From: Hymenochaete sp. R1
Lineage: Eukaryota > Basidiomycota > Agaricomycetes > Hymenochaetales > Hymenochaetaceae
Direction of reading: 5' to 3'
Assembly (NCBI GenBank): GCA_019400425.1
Contig: JAFREE010000048.1
Span: 89,816 to 153,815, forward strand
Length of the DNA: 64,000 nucleotides
Shown here: positions 55,842-64,000 of the stretch, in pieces
Numbering within the stretch: position 1 is the stretch's first letter
Layout: each line of letters begins with the position of its first letter
Position numbers and translations under genes: made by a program
Notes under the pieces: generated by a model
What the model was told of the DNA's origin: nothing
The model's database searches: none
Seen by the model: the letters and a program-made list of their open reading frames with translations, nothing else

Positions 55842-57260
55842 TCAACTCACCCACGATTCACTAAAGCACCTATGGTCTTTGGAAGCGCCTTTGCATATGG
55901 ATACAAGCACGCTGGACGGCAGATCCTCTTCCGAGCCACTATTATCGCTATCGCCACTTTCTGTAGTTGATAGCCCAGGTGATGCAGGGAGCCATTCACC
56001 CATCCCTCGGAAAGTGGGCGCCGTGAAGGTAAAAGAATCCTCTCCTTCCGGAATGGTAGACCACATCTCCTTCGAGGTGTACGCAAGACTGAGCAAATGT
56101 CCTGGTGCACCTTTCCTTGACCAACGTTCTTCGTATCGAATGCCCATGTCAGTACGATGGGCCCGTCCTACGCGCTGGGCGACATGTCCACAGAACGACG
56201 AGCTGCACAGCGAAACGCGGGTGTGCGCTCGGAGTGGAGTCAGCGAGCCAAGAAAAGTAAGATCTACGACTCCAACCTGGCCTAGAGCGAGGAGACGCAG
56301 AGTCTTCGTGACTTTTGTAAGGAAGTTGGAGAATGTTTCGTAGAACGATGGGCAGACACAGCCATCAAATGCAACAGCTTCGAGTGCGGGGAGATCGAGG
56401 GCGTTCAATAAGCCACTAATGTTGTGCTCCGTGAAGGATGATAAGACGAGCGATTTTAATCGAGGAAGCTGCACTTTCGCGGGTGGTGGGCCGCGCCTTC
56501 TCCTTTCATCGTCGTCTACGCAAATGTGAATTCCTGCTGATCTTAAACGAGGAAGTTGATCGAGAATCCGGAGGCAATCGCCAGGGCTTAATCCTGCAGA
56601 GCCAGCGTCCGTCTGCCAGATCTCGAGATGTTCCAGTTGCGGCCACTCCGTGGTGGGGCCAAAATGGGCGTAGGTGTTGAACATCGAAAGACTGAGAAGA
56701 CTCGGAGGTAAATCGCTCATCCGGAATGTCCGAACGGACCCTCTAGGTGGATCTACGATAAAAAGCTCCTCTAACAGAGGAAATTTTTCGTACATTCCGT
56801 CGCTGAAAAGGGGGTGAGGATAAGTGCGTAAGAGCGTGCGGATACGACGGGAATGCTGTCGAGTGATGTTGTCAATGAGTCCAGATAGTGCCTGAAATTC
56901 ATCATCCGTGGCGTCAATGGACCACGGCAGGACATCAAAGGGAAGGCGTAAATCCAAGTCCAAGGGGCATTCTCCTGATCGTTCCGCCCATATATTCCAC
57001 AGCTTCGCTGTCCCCGCCGATACGTGCCTGTCCATTTCACCCAGAGAGAGATGGGTCCATAACAAAGGTAGACGGAGAGCTAGTCGACGCCAGGAATGGC
57101 ATACATGGGTGAGCGCCATAGGCGATTCATGTGGCGAGACATTAGGCTTCGGTGGAAGCGTGAGATAGAAGACGTCGGACCACAACTCGTCTGGTAAGCC
57201 AGAAATAAATCGAGTTTCTGAGCCTGGTTCCTTTTTTGCGCCCGAAGTCAAGCCCTGCAT
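55842..57260 (-). CDS. F-box domain protein
   Basis: A single open frame of 472 codons plus stop. The frame is open to 57293, but that triplet is TTG; the first ATG is 57260 (MQGLTSGAKK). Residues about 20-65 form an F-box: FISGLPDELWSDVFYLTLP, then ALTHVCHSWRRLALRLPLLW. The rest contains leucine-rich, LRR-like segments (LPPSLLSLSMFNTYA, WPQLEHLEIWQTDAG, RLKSLVLSSFTEHNISGLL, LPALEAVAFDGCV). Such proteins usually recruit substrates to SCF ubiquitin ligases, and large F-box families are typical of mushroom genomes. It ends 100 bp from the convergent dehydratase stop. Substrate unknown. Confidence 0.85.
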   Translation of the reverse strand: MQGLTSGAKKEPGSETRFISGLPDELWSDVFYLTLPPKPNVSPHESPMALTHVCHSWRRLALRLPLLWTHLSLGEMDRHVSAGTAKLWNIWAERSGECPLDLDLRLPFDVLPWSIDATDDEFQALSGLIDNITRQHSRRIRTLLRTYPHPLFSDGMYEKFPLLEELFIVDPPRGSVRTFRMSDLPPSLLSLSMFNTYAHFGPTTEWPQLEHLEIWQTDAGSAGLSPGDCLRILDQLPRLRSAGIHICVDDDERRRRGPPPAKVQLPRLKSLVLSSFTEHNISGLLNALDLPALEAVAFDGCVCPSFYETFSNFLTKVTKTLRLLALGQVGVVDLTFLGSLTPLRAHTRVSLCSSSFCGHVAQRVGRAHRTDMGIRYEERWSRKGAPGHLLSLAYTSKEMWSTIPEGEDSFTFTAPTFRGMGEWLPASPGLSTTESGDSDNSGSEEDLPSSVLVSICKGASKDHRCFSESWVS

Positions 57261-57499
57261 TGTCGTGAGTGAGGATATGGGTCGCCGATGCAACCAGAAG
57301 TAGTTCTGTATAGAAAGAAAGGATGCAAAGGGTACACCTTGCTCAATCCCGACTACTTATGAATTCGCAAGTAGCATGTGTGCAAAGTAGAGTCACTACC
57401 TGCTGATGTGTTACATGGATATCAGCTATGTTCTTCAGATGTATATGCGGTACCATACCGATAAAACCCACATCCCTCGAAGAATTGCACGTTTATCTC

Positions 57500-58084
57500 T
57501 TAAGGAGCACCACTGAATGGTCGTTTCGAAGCAGTACCTGAAGACGAATCGATACCATCCCTTTTGCGCTTCGACGCAACAGCACCAACAGCAGGTAGAG
57601 GAGGAAACAAAGCTTCGGATTTGGCTAAAGTTACAAGGACCTGGCTAAGAGGTCCAGCTAGCGAGCGAGTAATCCTTCCCTCCGAGACCACTTTGCGCAA
57701 TACGTCTAACACGTTGAGATCTGAGTTTCCTGGAACCGTTGCATTCGAAAGCGTCGACTTGACCAGCGCATCAGATGCAGCGAAAGCGAGTACGGTCTTG
57801 ATTGTCGACAATGCAGCTTCCTCCTTGGGTGAAACTTGGGTGCGGGCCGAATGCGAGGGGGTTGCAGCTTCCCGTGCCCGTCGAATATCTTCTAAGAGCT
57901 GTTCGTTAAGCTTTCGCGCTATATCATCTTCGTCATCGTCATCGTCATCTTCGCTCTCGTCCTCATCCTCGTCGCTGCTATCATTGTCACTTCCACTAAA
58001 GATTTCTTCGTCATTTTCTGGTTCATCTATCCGTCCTATGTCGTCTAGCACACCAGCCTCGCCACCTAAAGCCGGAATTGACAT
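57500..58084 (-). CDS. Acidic hypothetical protein, 194 residues
   Basis: Not recognised. I take the ATG at 58084 (MSIPALGGEAGVLDD). The ATG at 58180 would add a hydrophobic leader that reads like translated pyrimidine-rich 5' UTR. The product has a run of Asp/Glu (SDEDEDESEDDDDDDEDD), then a helical part (IARKLNEQLLEDIRRAREAA, KTVLAFAASDALVKSTL, LNVLDVLRKVVSEGRITRSL) and a short basic end (ASKRKRDG, ASKRPF). It looks nuclear and could be a chromatin or transcription factor fragment, but no DNA-binding domain is present. Sequence between 57260 and 57500 does not continue the frame. Confidence 0.55.
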   Translation of the reverse strand: MSIPALGGEAGVLDDIGRIDEPENDEEIFSGSDNDSSDEDEDESEDDDDDDEDDIARKLNEQLLEDIRRAREAATPSHSARTQVSPKEEAALSTIKTVLAFAASDALVKSTLSNATVPGNSDLNVLDVLRKVVSEGRITRSLAGPLSQVLVTLAKSEALFPPLPAVGAVASKRKRDGIDSSSGTASKRPFSGAP

Positions 58085-58891
58085 GCTAATCAAGATGGTA
58101 TTGGAAAATTTGAACTTGTGCGTAGTTGAGAGGAGAATAATGTGAATAAAGAGTAAGAAAGTAAGGGAGCTCAACCCCATACTTTAGAAATTCGTCTGCA
58201 TTGATCGACGATACTTGACCCAAGTTTGGCAAGTGTTGCACTAACCTCCTCTTTGACTTGCCCACCCTTCCTTCTCTGCGTGATCCGTGAATCGTGCAAT
58301 GGCCGCTCGGCATGCGACCGTTTGCCACGTTGAGTGCCAGCGTGAAAAAAATCCCGGTGTAGGAAATAGAACTCTTCGATTCGTGCCCTCAAGAGAGTGC
58401 CGTGTGCAGACGATGTGAAAAGAAGCTGAACAGTAAAGCCTCAACTGAATCACTGACCAGTTACTATCGTGAAGATGCTGTAGGCAATTGAACCGTCTGG
58501 AAAGGTGAGTACATCGTTGTTGGTGCCTTTTTCTCTATCACTCATGGGCCGGTCTACTGTAGGTCGTTAAGAAGTGGATCGACCGCAACCTCGAGTATAG
58601 TGGTGCATACTGGACGATAATTTAACCTTCACGATTTCCGTTGACCTATAGAGCACTCCACGACTTAATCATATCAATGAACATGCCTGGCACTTGCAAG
58701 ACGCAATGCACGAGGACTACGGACTCCCTCCGTATCGATGCATACTACACTCATAAGTCCGGTTCCCCCTCCCACTTTTCCTATATTTCTTACCCAGCTG
58801 CTTTCTCCTTGGCCAACTATAACATTCTTTAGATTAAGTCATCGATTTCTGCGGGCAGATATTTGATCTTATTCTACCTCTGGCTGGCACC
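58085..58891. promoter_or_regulatory. Divergent upstream region of the acidic protein and family member B genes
   Basis: About 800 bp between divergent ATGs at 58084 (-) and 58892 (+). The frames here (58086-58453 on -, 58641-58832 on +) have no features. A pyrimidine-rich stretch (58765-58815) lies before the plus-strand gene. No specific site was identified. Confidence 0.4.
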
Positions 58892-61105
58892 ATGAACTTT
58901 ACAATGAGCCCTCGAACAAGCGCTCGACCGTCTCATCGCTCAGACTCGTACAACTCCCATCCGGATAGGTCAGGTTCGGGCTCAAGTGATGTTAGTCCAA
59001 CTGAATCATTGGCGCACCCCCAAACTTCGAGTGTTCCTGCCGTCGCAGTCCATCCACCTTCTCCAAGCAGACCTCGTCCACCTCGCGAGTCGATCCTACA
59101 GTCTCTGTATTCGGATGGTGGAAATGGACAGTCCAGACGAATGCCAGAGTTGCAAGGTCCTCTTCCAGGTCATGGCTCCTTCATTCCATACGCATTTCAC
59201 GACGAACGTGGCCCGGCACGCCCACCCTCGCCTCATCCAATCGCCGTACCCGCATACTCGATGTATCCACAAGCAGGACGCGACTCGGAACACTGGCAAA
59301 CGTTTCCTGGCCCAGGTCCTGGATTACCTACCCCAGGAGTAACGCGGCTCAATCGTTCTCTAGAACCAGAATATTCTTACATTGATGCAGATATCGAGGA
59401 AAATATGCAGGTCGGACGTATGAATGCGCAGCTTAGGAGTCCAGTAGATGGTGATTCTGAGTTCGCGAGGAGACCTCCCGAGGTAGCGCTGAATACTCCG
59501 CAACGGGTATCGCCAGTGCGGAAGAGCCGGTTTCGACGATTGCAGAACGCTATGGGCGCGCCCTTTCGATTTGTCAAGAAGGCTTCGCGTTCGGCAATGA
59601 ATTGGACGAAGGGCCTATTTGGACGACGACAGGGCCCTGTTGGTGGACAAAGGCCTTTTACGGATTCTAGTGGCTGGGATTTTAGAGACCCGACGCCTGC
59701 GCCTCCTTCGATTCGGCAGTCATTAATACAAAATGAAAATGAAGCACGCCGAATCACGACTCTTGAACTTGGGTCCAGTGCGGCACATGGTCCAGGCGAA
59801 GCAATTGCTGACAGCGAGTCTGAAGCGACGAGCGAGCGAACCAATAGTCGACTTGGCCCTTCATCAATATCTCGTAACAAGAGTCAACACGGGCACGAAG
59901 AACCAGCCAAAGTAGTACTCGACAGCATACCTCTACCGGTCACTGCGACTACTCAGTCTCATCCTATCTCACCTGGTGTACGCTCTAGTATCGTAATTGC
60001 GCCTCGCTTGCCTCCGATGCCACCTGTACCAGGTCAAGGACGCCGCAAACGCCACGGAACACGAAGTACACAAGGGAGCTCTTCTTTCTCCAGAAGGGGA
60101 AGGTCACAATCAGGCAACTGGACAACGTCAACGCGTACATCAATGTCACAAAGCGCTGCGACATTGTTCCAGCTCATTTTGCGTTTCACCCGCGGCATTG
60201 TTGCTTTCTATCGGCTTCCGTGGTTGGCCGCACCGCCGAGACGTGTCGCAGTTGATTTTGTTCCAGCATTGTCTTCGGCTCGTTCGCGTTACACGATGCG
60301 TCGTTCTCGTCGACGGTCAGGTCCAACGGGCCCACCATTGCCTCACTCGGTTGTGGACGCTGCAGAGGAAGCGGAAAAGATGGTATCTGCAGAAGGGCGT
60401 TCATGGTACCGACCGACTTCTCAGCAGTTAGAGAAAGTCCGAGCGCAAATGGCGGCTTTGGAAGGCCGGGGGACTAAGACAAAACACACACATAGGCACC
60501 ATGGATCTCGCCCGGGTTTTCACAGTCATACATACGATGTTCCTTACATCTGCTCTCTGGACTCTGAATGCTTTGGACATCCGCATGCTCATCATCATTT
60601 ACCGAATTTAAGCCGTACTTATAGTCCTCATCTTCCATTTTATCCATATGCGCATGGCTCGCCTGGCATGTATGGATTTCCTCATGCGCAGCCTGTGTAT
60701 ATGGTACCCCCTCCGATACCGCAACCAGCTCACCTCCAAACCACGCCACCAAGGCCACCTGGTCTTTCCCACTCAAATACCATAAACATGCCCGCCCCTC
60801 ACAGGAACATATCTATGCAAAGCGGTCACGCTCGCAACGGAGCCGGGGTAGGTCCACTCCCTCCGCTTCGACGGGCATCTCAAGATCGGCGTCATCGTTC
60901 TCATTCACGATCTTCGAGTGATATCTCTTCTCGTGCGAGTCGTACTCCGCAACCGAGAGGTGTGCCACGCCCTGGGCCCCACCCTCTTCAAGGTGGAGAG
61001 CGAAGTACTGGGCAACCTGTCGGCGGGTTCGTCCCGCCTATGCCTTATCCAGGCTACATGTACTCGCCGCCTGTCCCGGGTCATGATCAAAGACCACCGA
61101 CGTAG
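58892..61105 (+). CDS. 737-residue low-complexity conserved fungal protein (family member B)
   Basis: Function unknown. One open frame of 737 codons from the ATG at 58892. It is rich in Pro, Ser, Arg and His. Conserved-looking islands, in order: GSFIPYAFHDERGPARPP near 95, SRFRRLQNAMGAPFRFVKK near 212-230, WTKGLFGRRQGP, GWDFRDPTPAPPSIRQ at about 261-276, LILRFTRGIVAFYRLPWLA near 430, SAEGRSWYRP near 500, KVRAQMAALEGRG, a His-rich segment around 530-570, and a Pro/Tyr-rich tail (PYPGYMYSPPVPGHDQRPP). The FRDPxPAPxSIR, RLPW and SWYRP islands match those of the gene at 10472-13186 in the same order. No signal peptide; the RLPW segment is preceded by a mildly hydrophobic helix. Confidence 0.82.
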   Translation: MNFTMSPRTSARPSHRSDSYNSHPDRSGSGSSDVSPTESLAHPQTSSVPAVAVHPPSPSRPRPPRESILQSLYSDGGNGQSRRMPELQGPLPGHGSFIPYAFHDERGPARPPSPHPIAVPAYSMYPQAGRDSEHWQTFPGPGPGLPTPGVTRLNRSLEPEYSYIDADIEENMQVGRMNAQLRSPVDGDSEFARRPPEVALNTPQRVSPVRKSRFRRLQNAMGAPFRFVKKASRSAMNWTKGLFGRRQGPVGGQRPFTDSSGWDFRDPTPAPPSIRQSLIQNENEARRITTLELGSSAAHGPGEAIADSESEATSERTNSRLGPSSISRNKSQHGHEEPAKVVLDSIPLPVTATTQSHPISPGVRSSIVIAPRLPPMPPVPGQGRRKRHGTRSTQGSSSFSRRGRSQSGNWTTSTRTSMSQSAATLFQLILRFTRGIVAFYRLPWLAAPPRRVAVDFVPALSSARSRYTMRRSRRRSGPTGPPLPHSVVDAAEEAEKMVSAEGRSWYRPTSQQLEKVRAQMAALEGRGTKTKHTHRHHGSRPGFHSHTYDVPYICSLDSECFGHPHAHHHLPNLSRTYSPHLPFYPYAHGSPGMYGFPHAQPVYMVPPPIPQPAHLQTTPPRPPGLSHSNTINMPAPHRNISMQSGHARNGAGVGPLPPLRRASQDRRHRSHSRSSSDISSRASRTPQPRGVPRPGPHPLQGGERSTGQPVGGFVPPMPYPGYMYSPPVPGHDQRPPT

Positions 61106-61542
61106 AAAGCCAACCCTGCGTCTTTGGCTTGGATTCCTGCACAGCGTGTGTGAATGCTCTTTTGGCATGCATTATCCTGTTATCTCATCAATGAGTATCT
61201 CATGAACTTGGCTTGCTGCGACTGTATCCTTCTTACAATGTATCTATTCGATAGAGCCTGTACCTTATTTACCGTATGCCAAATACAGACGTATTTTCTA
61301 ACGAGACGTTCCAGGCCGACGCTTTGCGGGAAAGCGGCGACATGTTTCAAGTATTCTCAATTGAAACAGTCGTATATGTGGTGAAACAAGGATTTGGAAC
61401 CTTCAACCATCCCATCTGAAACGTAGGACTATTCTTATTCAATCACACATTGGTGCCACAATTGAACCTCAAACATAAGGCGAATCGTATAAATCGACAT
61501 CAAGTCTGTCAACTGCTTCTGCAGATACCATAACACATCAAG
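61106..61542. other. Intergenic, 3' flank of family member B and 5' flank of the next gene
   Basis: The two genes are tandem on the plus strand. I see no coding frame of interest and no RNA gene. Confidence 0.4.
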
Positions 61543-62006
61543 ATGGCTTCCACACCAAAGACCCCAACTCAACCCGTGGCGAAGGAGGACAAAGGAAAAC
61601 AGGCCGAAAAGGAACCAGAAGAAAGGCTTACAGAAGGTAAAGTTTCCGCATCATGTTAGTCTCTTATTCAAGCTCATACATTTTTTGCTCTCGTCAGTCT
61701 TGGATGGGATACTAGTCAAAGGGTCATACGTGATTTCCGCCGTCGTAATTGATTACAACTTCGATGATATCGGCGTTGAGAGTGGTTGCAGTACCACAAG
61801 TAAGTGGCAAAGTCTCGTTCTCTGTATTCACGTTGACTGATGCCGGCTCGACATTTGCATTAGTCACCTGCACAGGTGACCATAGGATTCGCCTTCAGAC
61901 GGAACCAGGGAAGAAGACGGAGGACTTTGACTCATTCTTGAAGTATGTCGCGTCGCTGAAGGAGCAGATCAAAAAGGCGGTTCCTGAAGAGTGCAGGAAG
62001 AAGTAA
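61543..62006 (+). CDS. Small hypothetical protein, 112 residues
   Basis: Not recognised. Three exons fit: 61543-61636, 61698-61799 and 61864-62006. Introns have GTAAAG/CGTCAG and GTAAGT/GCATTAG ends, and the exon lengths keep frame. The product starts MASTPKTPTQPVAKEDKGK (a charged, disordered N-terminus), continues VLDGILVKGSYVISAVVIDY, and ends in a soluble piece GDHRIRLQTEPGKKTEDF and KEQIKKAVPEECRKK. An alternative is that the second intron is retained, which also reads through in another frame from 61749. The strong GTAAGT argues for splicing. Confidence 0.55.
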
Positions 62007-63617
62007 ACGTCCATTAGTGCTTGATCTTATTTATTACTAGTATGTCAATGACAACTCAATCGAATGAACGTATCTGATAGTGCTAGTATCGACGATCACT
62101 CGCCTTTTGCTTCCAAAGTTGCTCGGGGAAACGTCATTACTTCGACTGCTTTGCCAACGAATCTAACCTTTTGACTCGGGTATGTTTAGCTCTTCGTTCG
62201 TCGAGACCTATCTTGAGTTTGCGTTTAAGACGAGGCTGTTTGAGATATCGAAACAGGTGAGCTCACCGCGCGTCCTGATATTGCTTGGCATGCAACATTG
62301 CCGAACGGCATTTGATTGTGAGTACAGATGCGGTATGGCTGATAAATATGAAACGAGAAAGGAAGGCCTCGCAAATTAGTCTACGAGCCGGCATCCTGAC
62401 TGCAAGCAGCTCTCCCACAAATAAATCCAGCTTCGAAGTTGGTGACGGTGCTTTGGGGCTGTATCTTGGTGGCGTAGTAAGCAAGAGAAATTCCACACGA
62501 ACCCGCTTCCCGGAGTTTATAACGAAGCATCGACGGCATAAGAATATGTTCGATCGTACGGTTGCTGAGGTGACCCCACAAAGGCCTGTTGGGGCCCTCA
62601 GACTCAAGCACCTATTGGGCACCCAGACAGTAGCATGTTCCCAGTCCGGTCTGTACTGCTCGAGAGAATTTCAAGTCAGTGCGACCTAAAGCATGAGCAC
62701 AAATGGGAGATGGTGCGTATACGTGTGGTGAGCAAAATCTGCCTGACATAAACCTCGCCGATATTTTTCTTCGCTGCAAAACGGGTAAGGAGACTGAGTA
62801 CAGCCAAATAGAGAGACAGTGAAAACCCTAAAAAGACACGGCCGTCATTGGTGGACGGGTCAGCCCTTAAGGATGCACCTCGTTCGGAATTGTATGGTTG
62901 CTCACCACAGACGCTTGGGTAGTTGTCTCCATTTTGACTCCCTACGCGACAGAGATCCATTACTAGATGATACAGGTTGAAGATGTTGCTTGAATATAAA
63001 CCCTTTCCAATTGCGCGATGTCGATTTCTGTATCCAGAGGACCAGTGCAGGTACTCAAGGGCAAGTCGAGAAGAACTGGTGACGCATCGGACCGCTTGAG
63101 GATTTGCTATATCTGCGACATCTAGGTCTCAGAGCGCTCAGCAACAACATTGCCCATCTGCATTATATCGGGTGAAAAGAGAAGCAACGAGACGAAAGTG
63201 TGATCCAACGATAAGCATGCATGGCTCTCGGCTCTTGGCACTGGCTGGCAAACAACGACAAGCACGAGAAGCGACGCGACGCGTCTGTGTCCGCATCCGC
63301 ATCGCTTTCCACAAAATTGTCATCTATTCCACTGTACTTCATGCTGGCATGTTCCTTCGTCAGGATGAAAACTCGTAATTCATAGACAGATGGAATGCAA
63401 CAGAAAGTGCGCGGGGTACTAGGGGTATTTTCAACAGTTCTTATTAAGCTTCTCGACCTTCCTTGCAAAATCTCAGCGGACACGTCCTTGCGCAACTATT
63501 GTACGGTCTAATGAAGATATCGTCAACTCACACTAGGGGAGCTATGAAGGATTCCATTCTCATACATTCGCGTTTTTTCTCAACGCGATTGATGTACAGT
63601 CATCATCTTGGTCTCAT
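62007..63617. other. 1.6 kb with no resolved gene
   Basis: Several short frames on both strands (62182-62379 and 62285-62689 on +, 62676-62960 and 63163-63495 on -) have plausible length, but I could not connect any to a splice chain or family. It may contain 5' exons of the small gene that follows. Confidence 0.35.
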
Positions 63618-63864
63618 ATGCAAGGGGAAGAAAGCACGAATTACTCAGTTCTTGTCAAAGCTTTGTGAGTTCAATCATTTCCGATATCGCCCACTTCATC
63701 AAGCTTACTTATTTGATTCTAGACGAGAAATGATACCTGAAAGGCCTGGACCTTACCTTCCAGCCTCAGTCGTCCAGGTTCTGACTGCTTCGAAGAAATT
63801 CGAAGCTTGTCAGCCTACGATGGCAGAGGCTGGTATCCCAGTATATGAACCTGCGCTCAGCTGA
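63618..63864 (+). CDS. Small hypothetical protein or 3' exons of a larger gene
   Basis: Two exons, 63618-63664 and 63723-63864, joined by a 58-nt intron with GTGAGT and TTCTAG ends, give MQGEESTNYSVLVKALREM, then IPERPGPYLPASVVQVLTAS, KKFEACQPTMAEAGIPVYEP and ALS, 62 residues in all. Splicing changes frame relative to the unspliced reading, and the joined product looks well behaved. Not recognised. The true start could lie in exons upstream that I did not find. Confidence 0.45.
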
Positions 63865-63936
63865 GGGAATGCACTTCGTCCCCTTTCTCTCCTTCTATCT
63901 TCATCTCCTATCGTTGAATAGCTTCTCCCGGTCAAG

Positions 63937-64000
63937 ATGCCCGCTTTCTCCCAGCTCTCCGACCCTCACAGCAACTCGACGACCTCGCTCTCTTCAAGTA
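63937..64000 (+). CDS. Start of a gene running off the right edge
   Basis: An ATG at 63937 after a pyrimidine-rich leader opens a frame beginning MPAFSQLSDPHSNSTTSLSS that stays open to the window end. Too short to identify. Confidence 0.35.
   Translation, partial: MPAFSQLSDPHSNSTTSLSSS

Overview
The window is nuclear DNA of a basidiomycete fungus, most probably a mushroom-forming agaricomycete. The signs are many short GT-AG introns (about 50-110 nt), dense genes on both strands at both ends, and family types typical of that group: a Zn2Cys6 regulator with the basidiomycete-style fungal_trans domain, a macrophage-activating-glycoprotein-like GPI protein, an Ecl1-type zinc protein and an F-box protein. 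No transposase, reverse transcriptase, phage or bacterial operon is visible.

Layout. 1-28.5 kb is gene-rich: a Zn2Cys6 regulator cut by the left edge (-), an aromatic/alpha-aminoadipate-type aminotransferase (-), ORC1 (+), a 904-residue low-complexity protein (-), an intron-containing tRNA-Leu(CAA) (-), a secreted or membrane Cys-rich protein (-), ribosomal protein uL4 (-), a GPI-type glycoprotein (+), a small hypothetical gene (+), an Hsp20-like protein (-), a C2H2+RING protein (-) and ribosomal protein eS10 (-). From 28.5 to 53.5 kb there are only two confident genes, a CHY zinc-finger gene (38.6-39.4 kb, -) and a long Ecl1-type gene (43.1-45.5 kb, -). They lie in about 20 kb of DNA with no recognisable gene, full of hexanucleotide microsatellites and of dispersed short (near-)palindromes (CACTGGCA, ACTAGTAC, ATTAATAT, TTCAAGTT). 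From 53.5 kb the window is gene-rich again: an IlvD/Edd-family dehydratase (+), an F-box protein (-), an acidic hypothetical protein (-), a second member of the 904-residue protein family (+), two small hypothetical genes (+) and the start of a further gene at the right edge.

The genes do not form a pathway cluster. They are a housekeeping mix: replication initiation, translation, amino-acid and sugar-acid metabolism, proteostasis and ubiquitination. Two things stand out. One is the motif vocabulary confined to the gene-poor middle. The other is repeated use of very small exons (5, 6, 7, 16, 18 and 20 nt), several of which carry or sit beside metal-binding cysteines. Exon structures were worked out by hand from splice signals, reading frame and family conservation. 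Where exon coordinates are stated, the exon lengths sum to an open reading frame.
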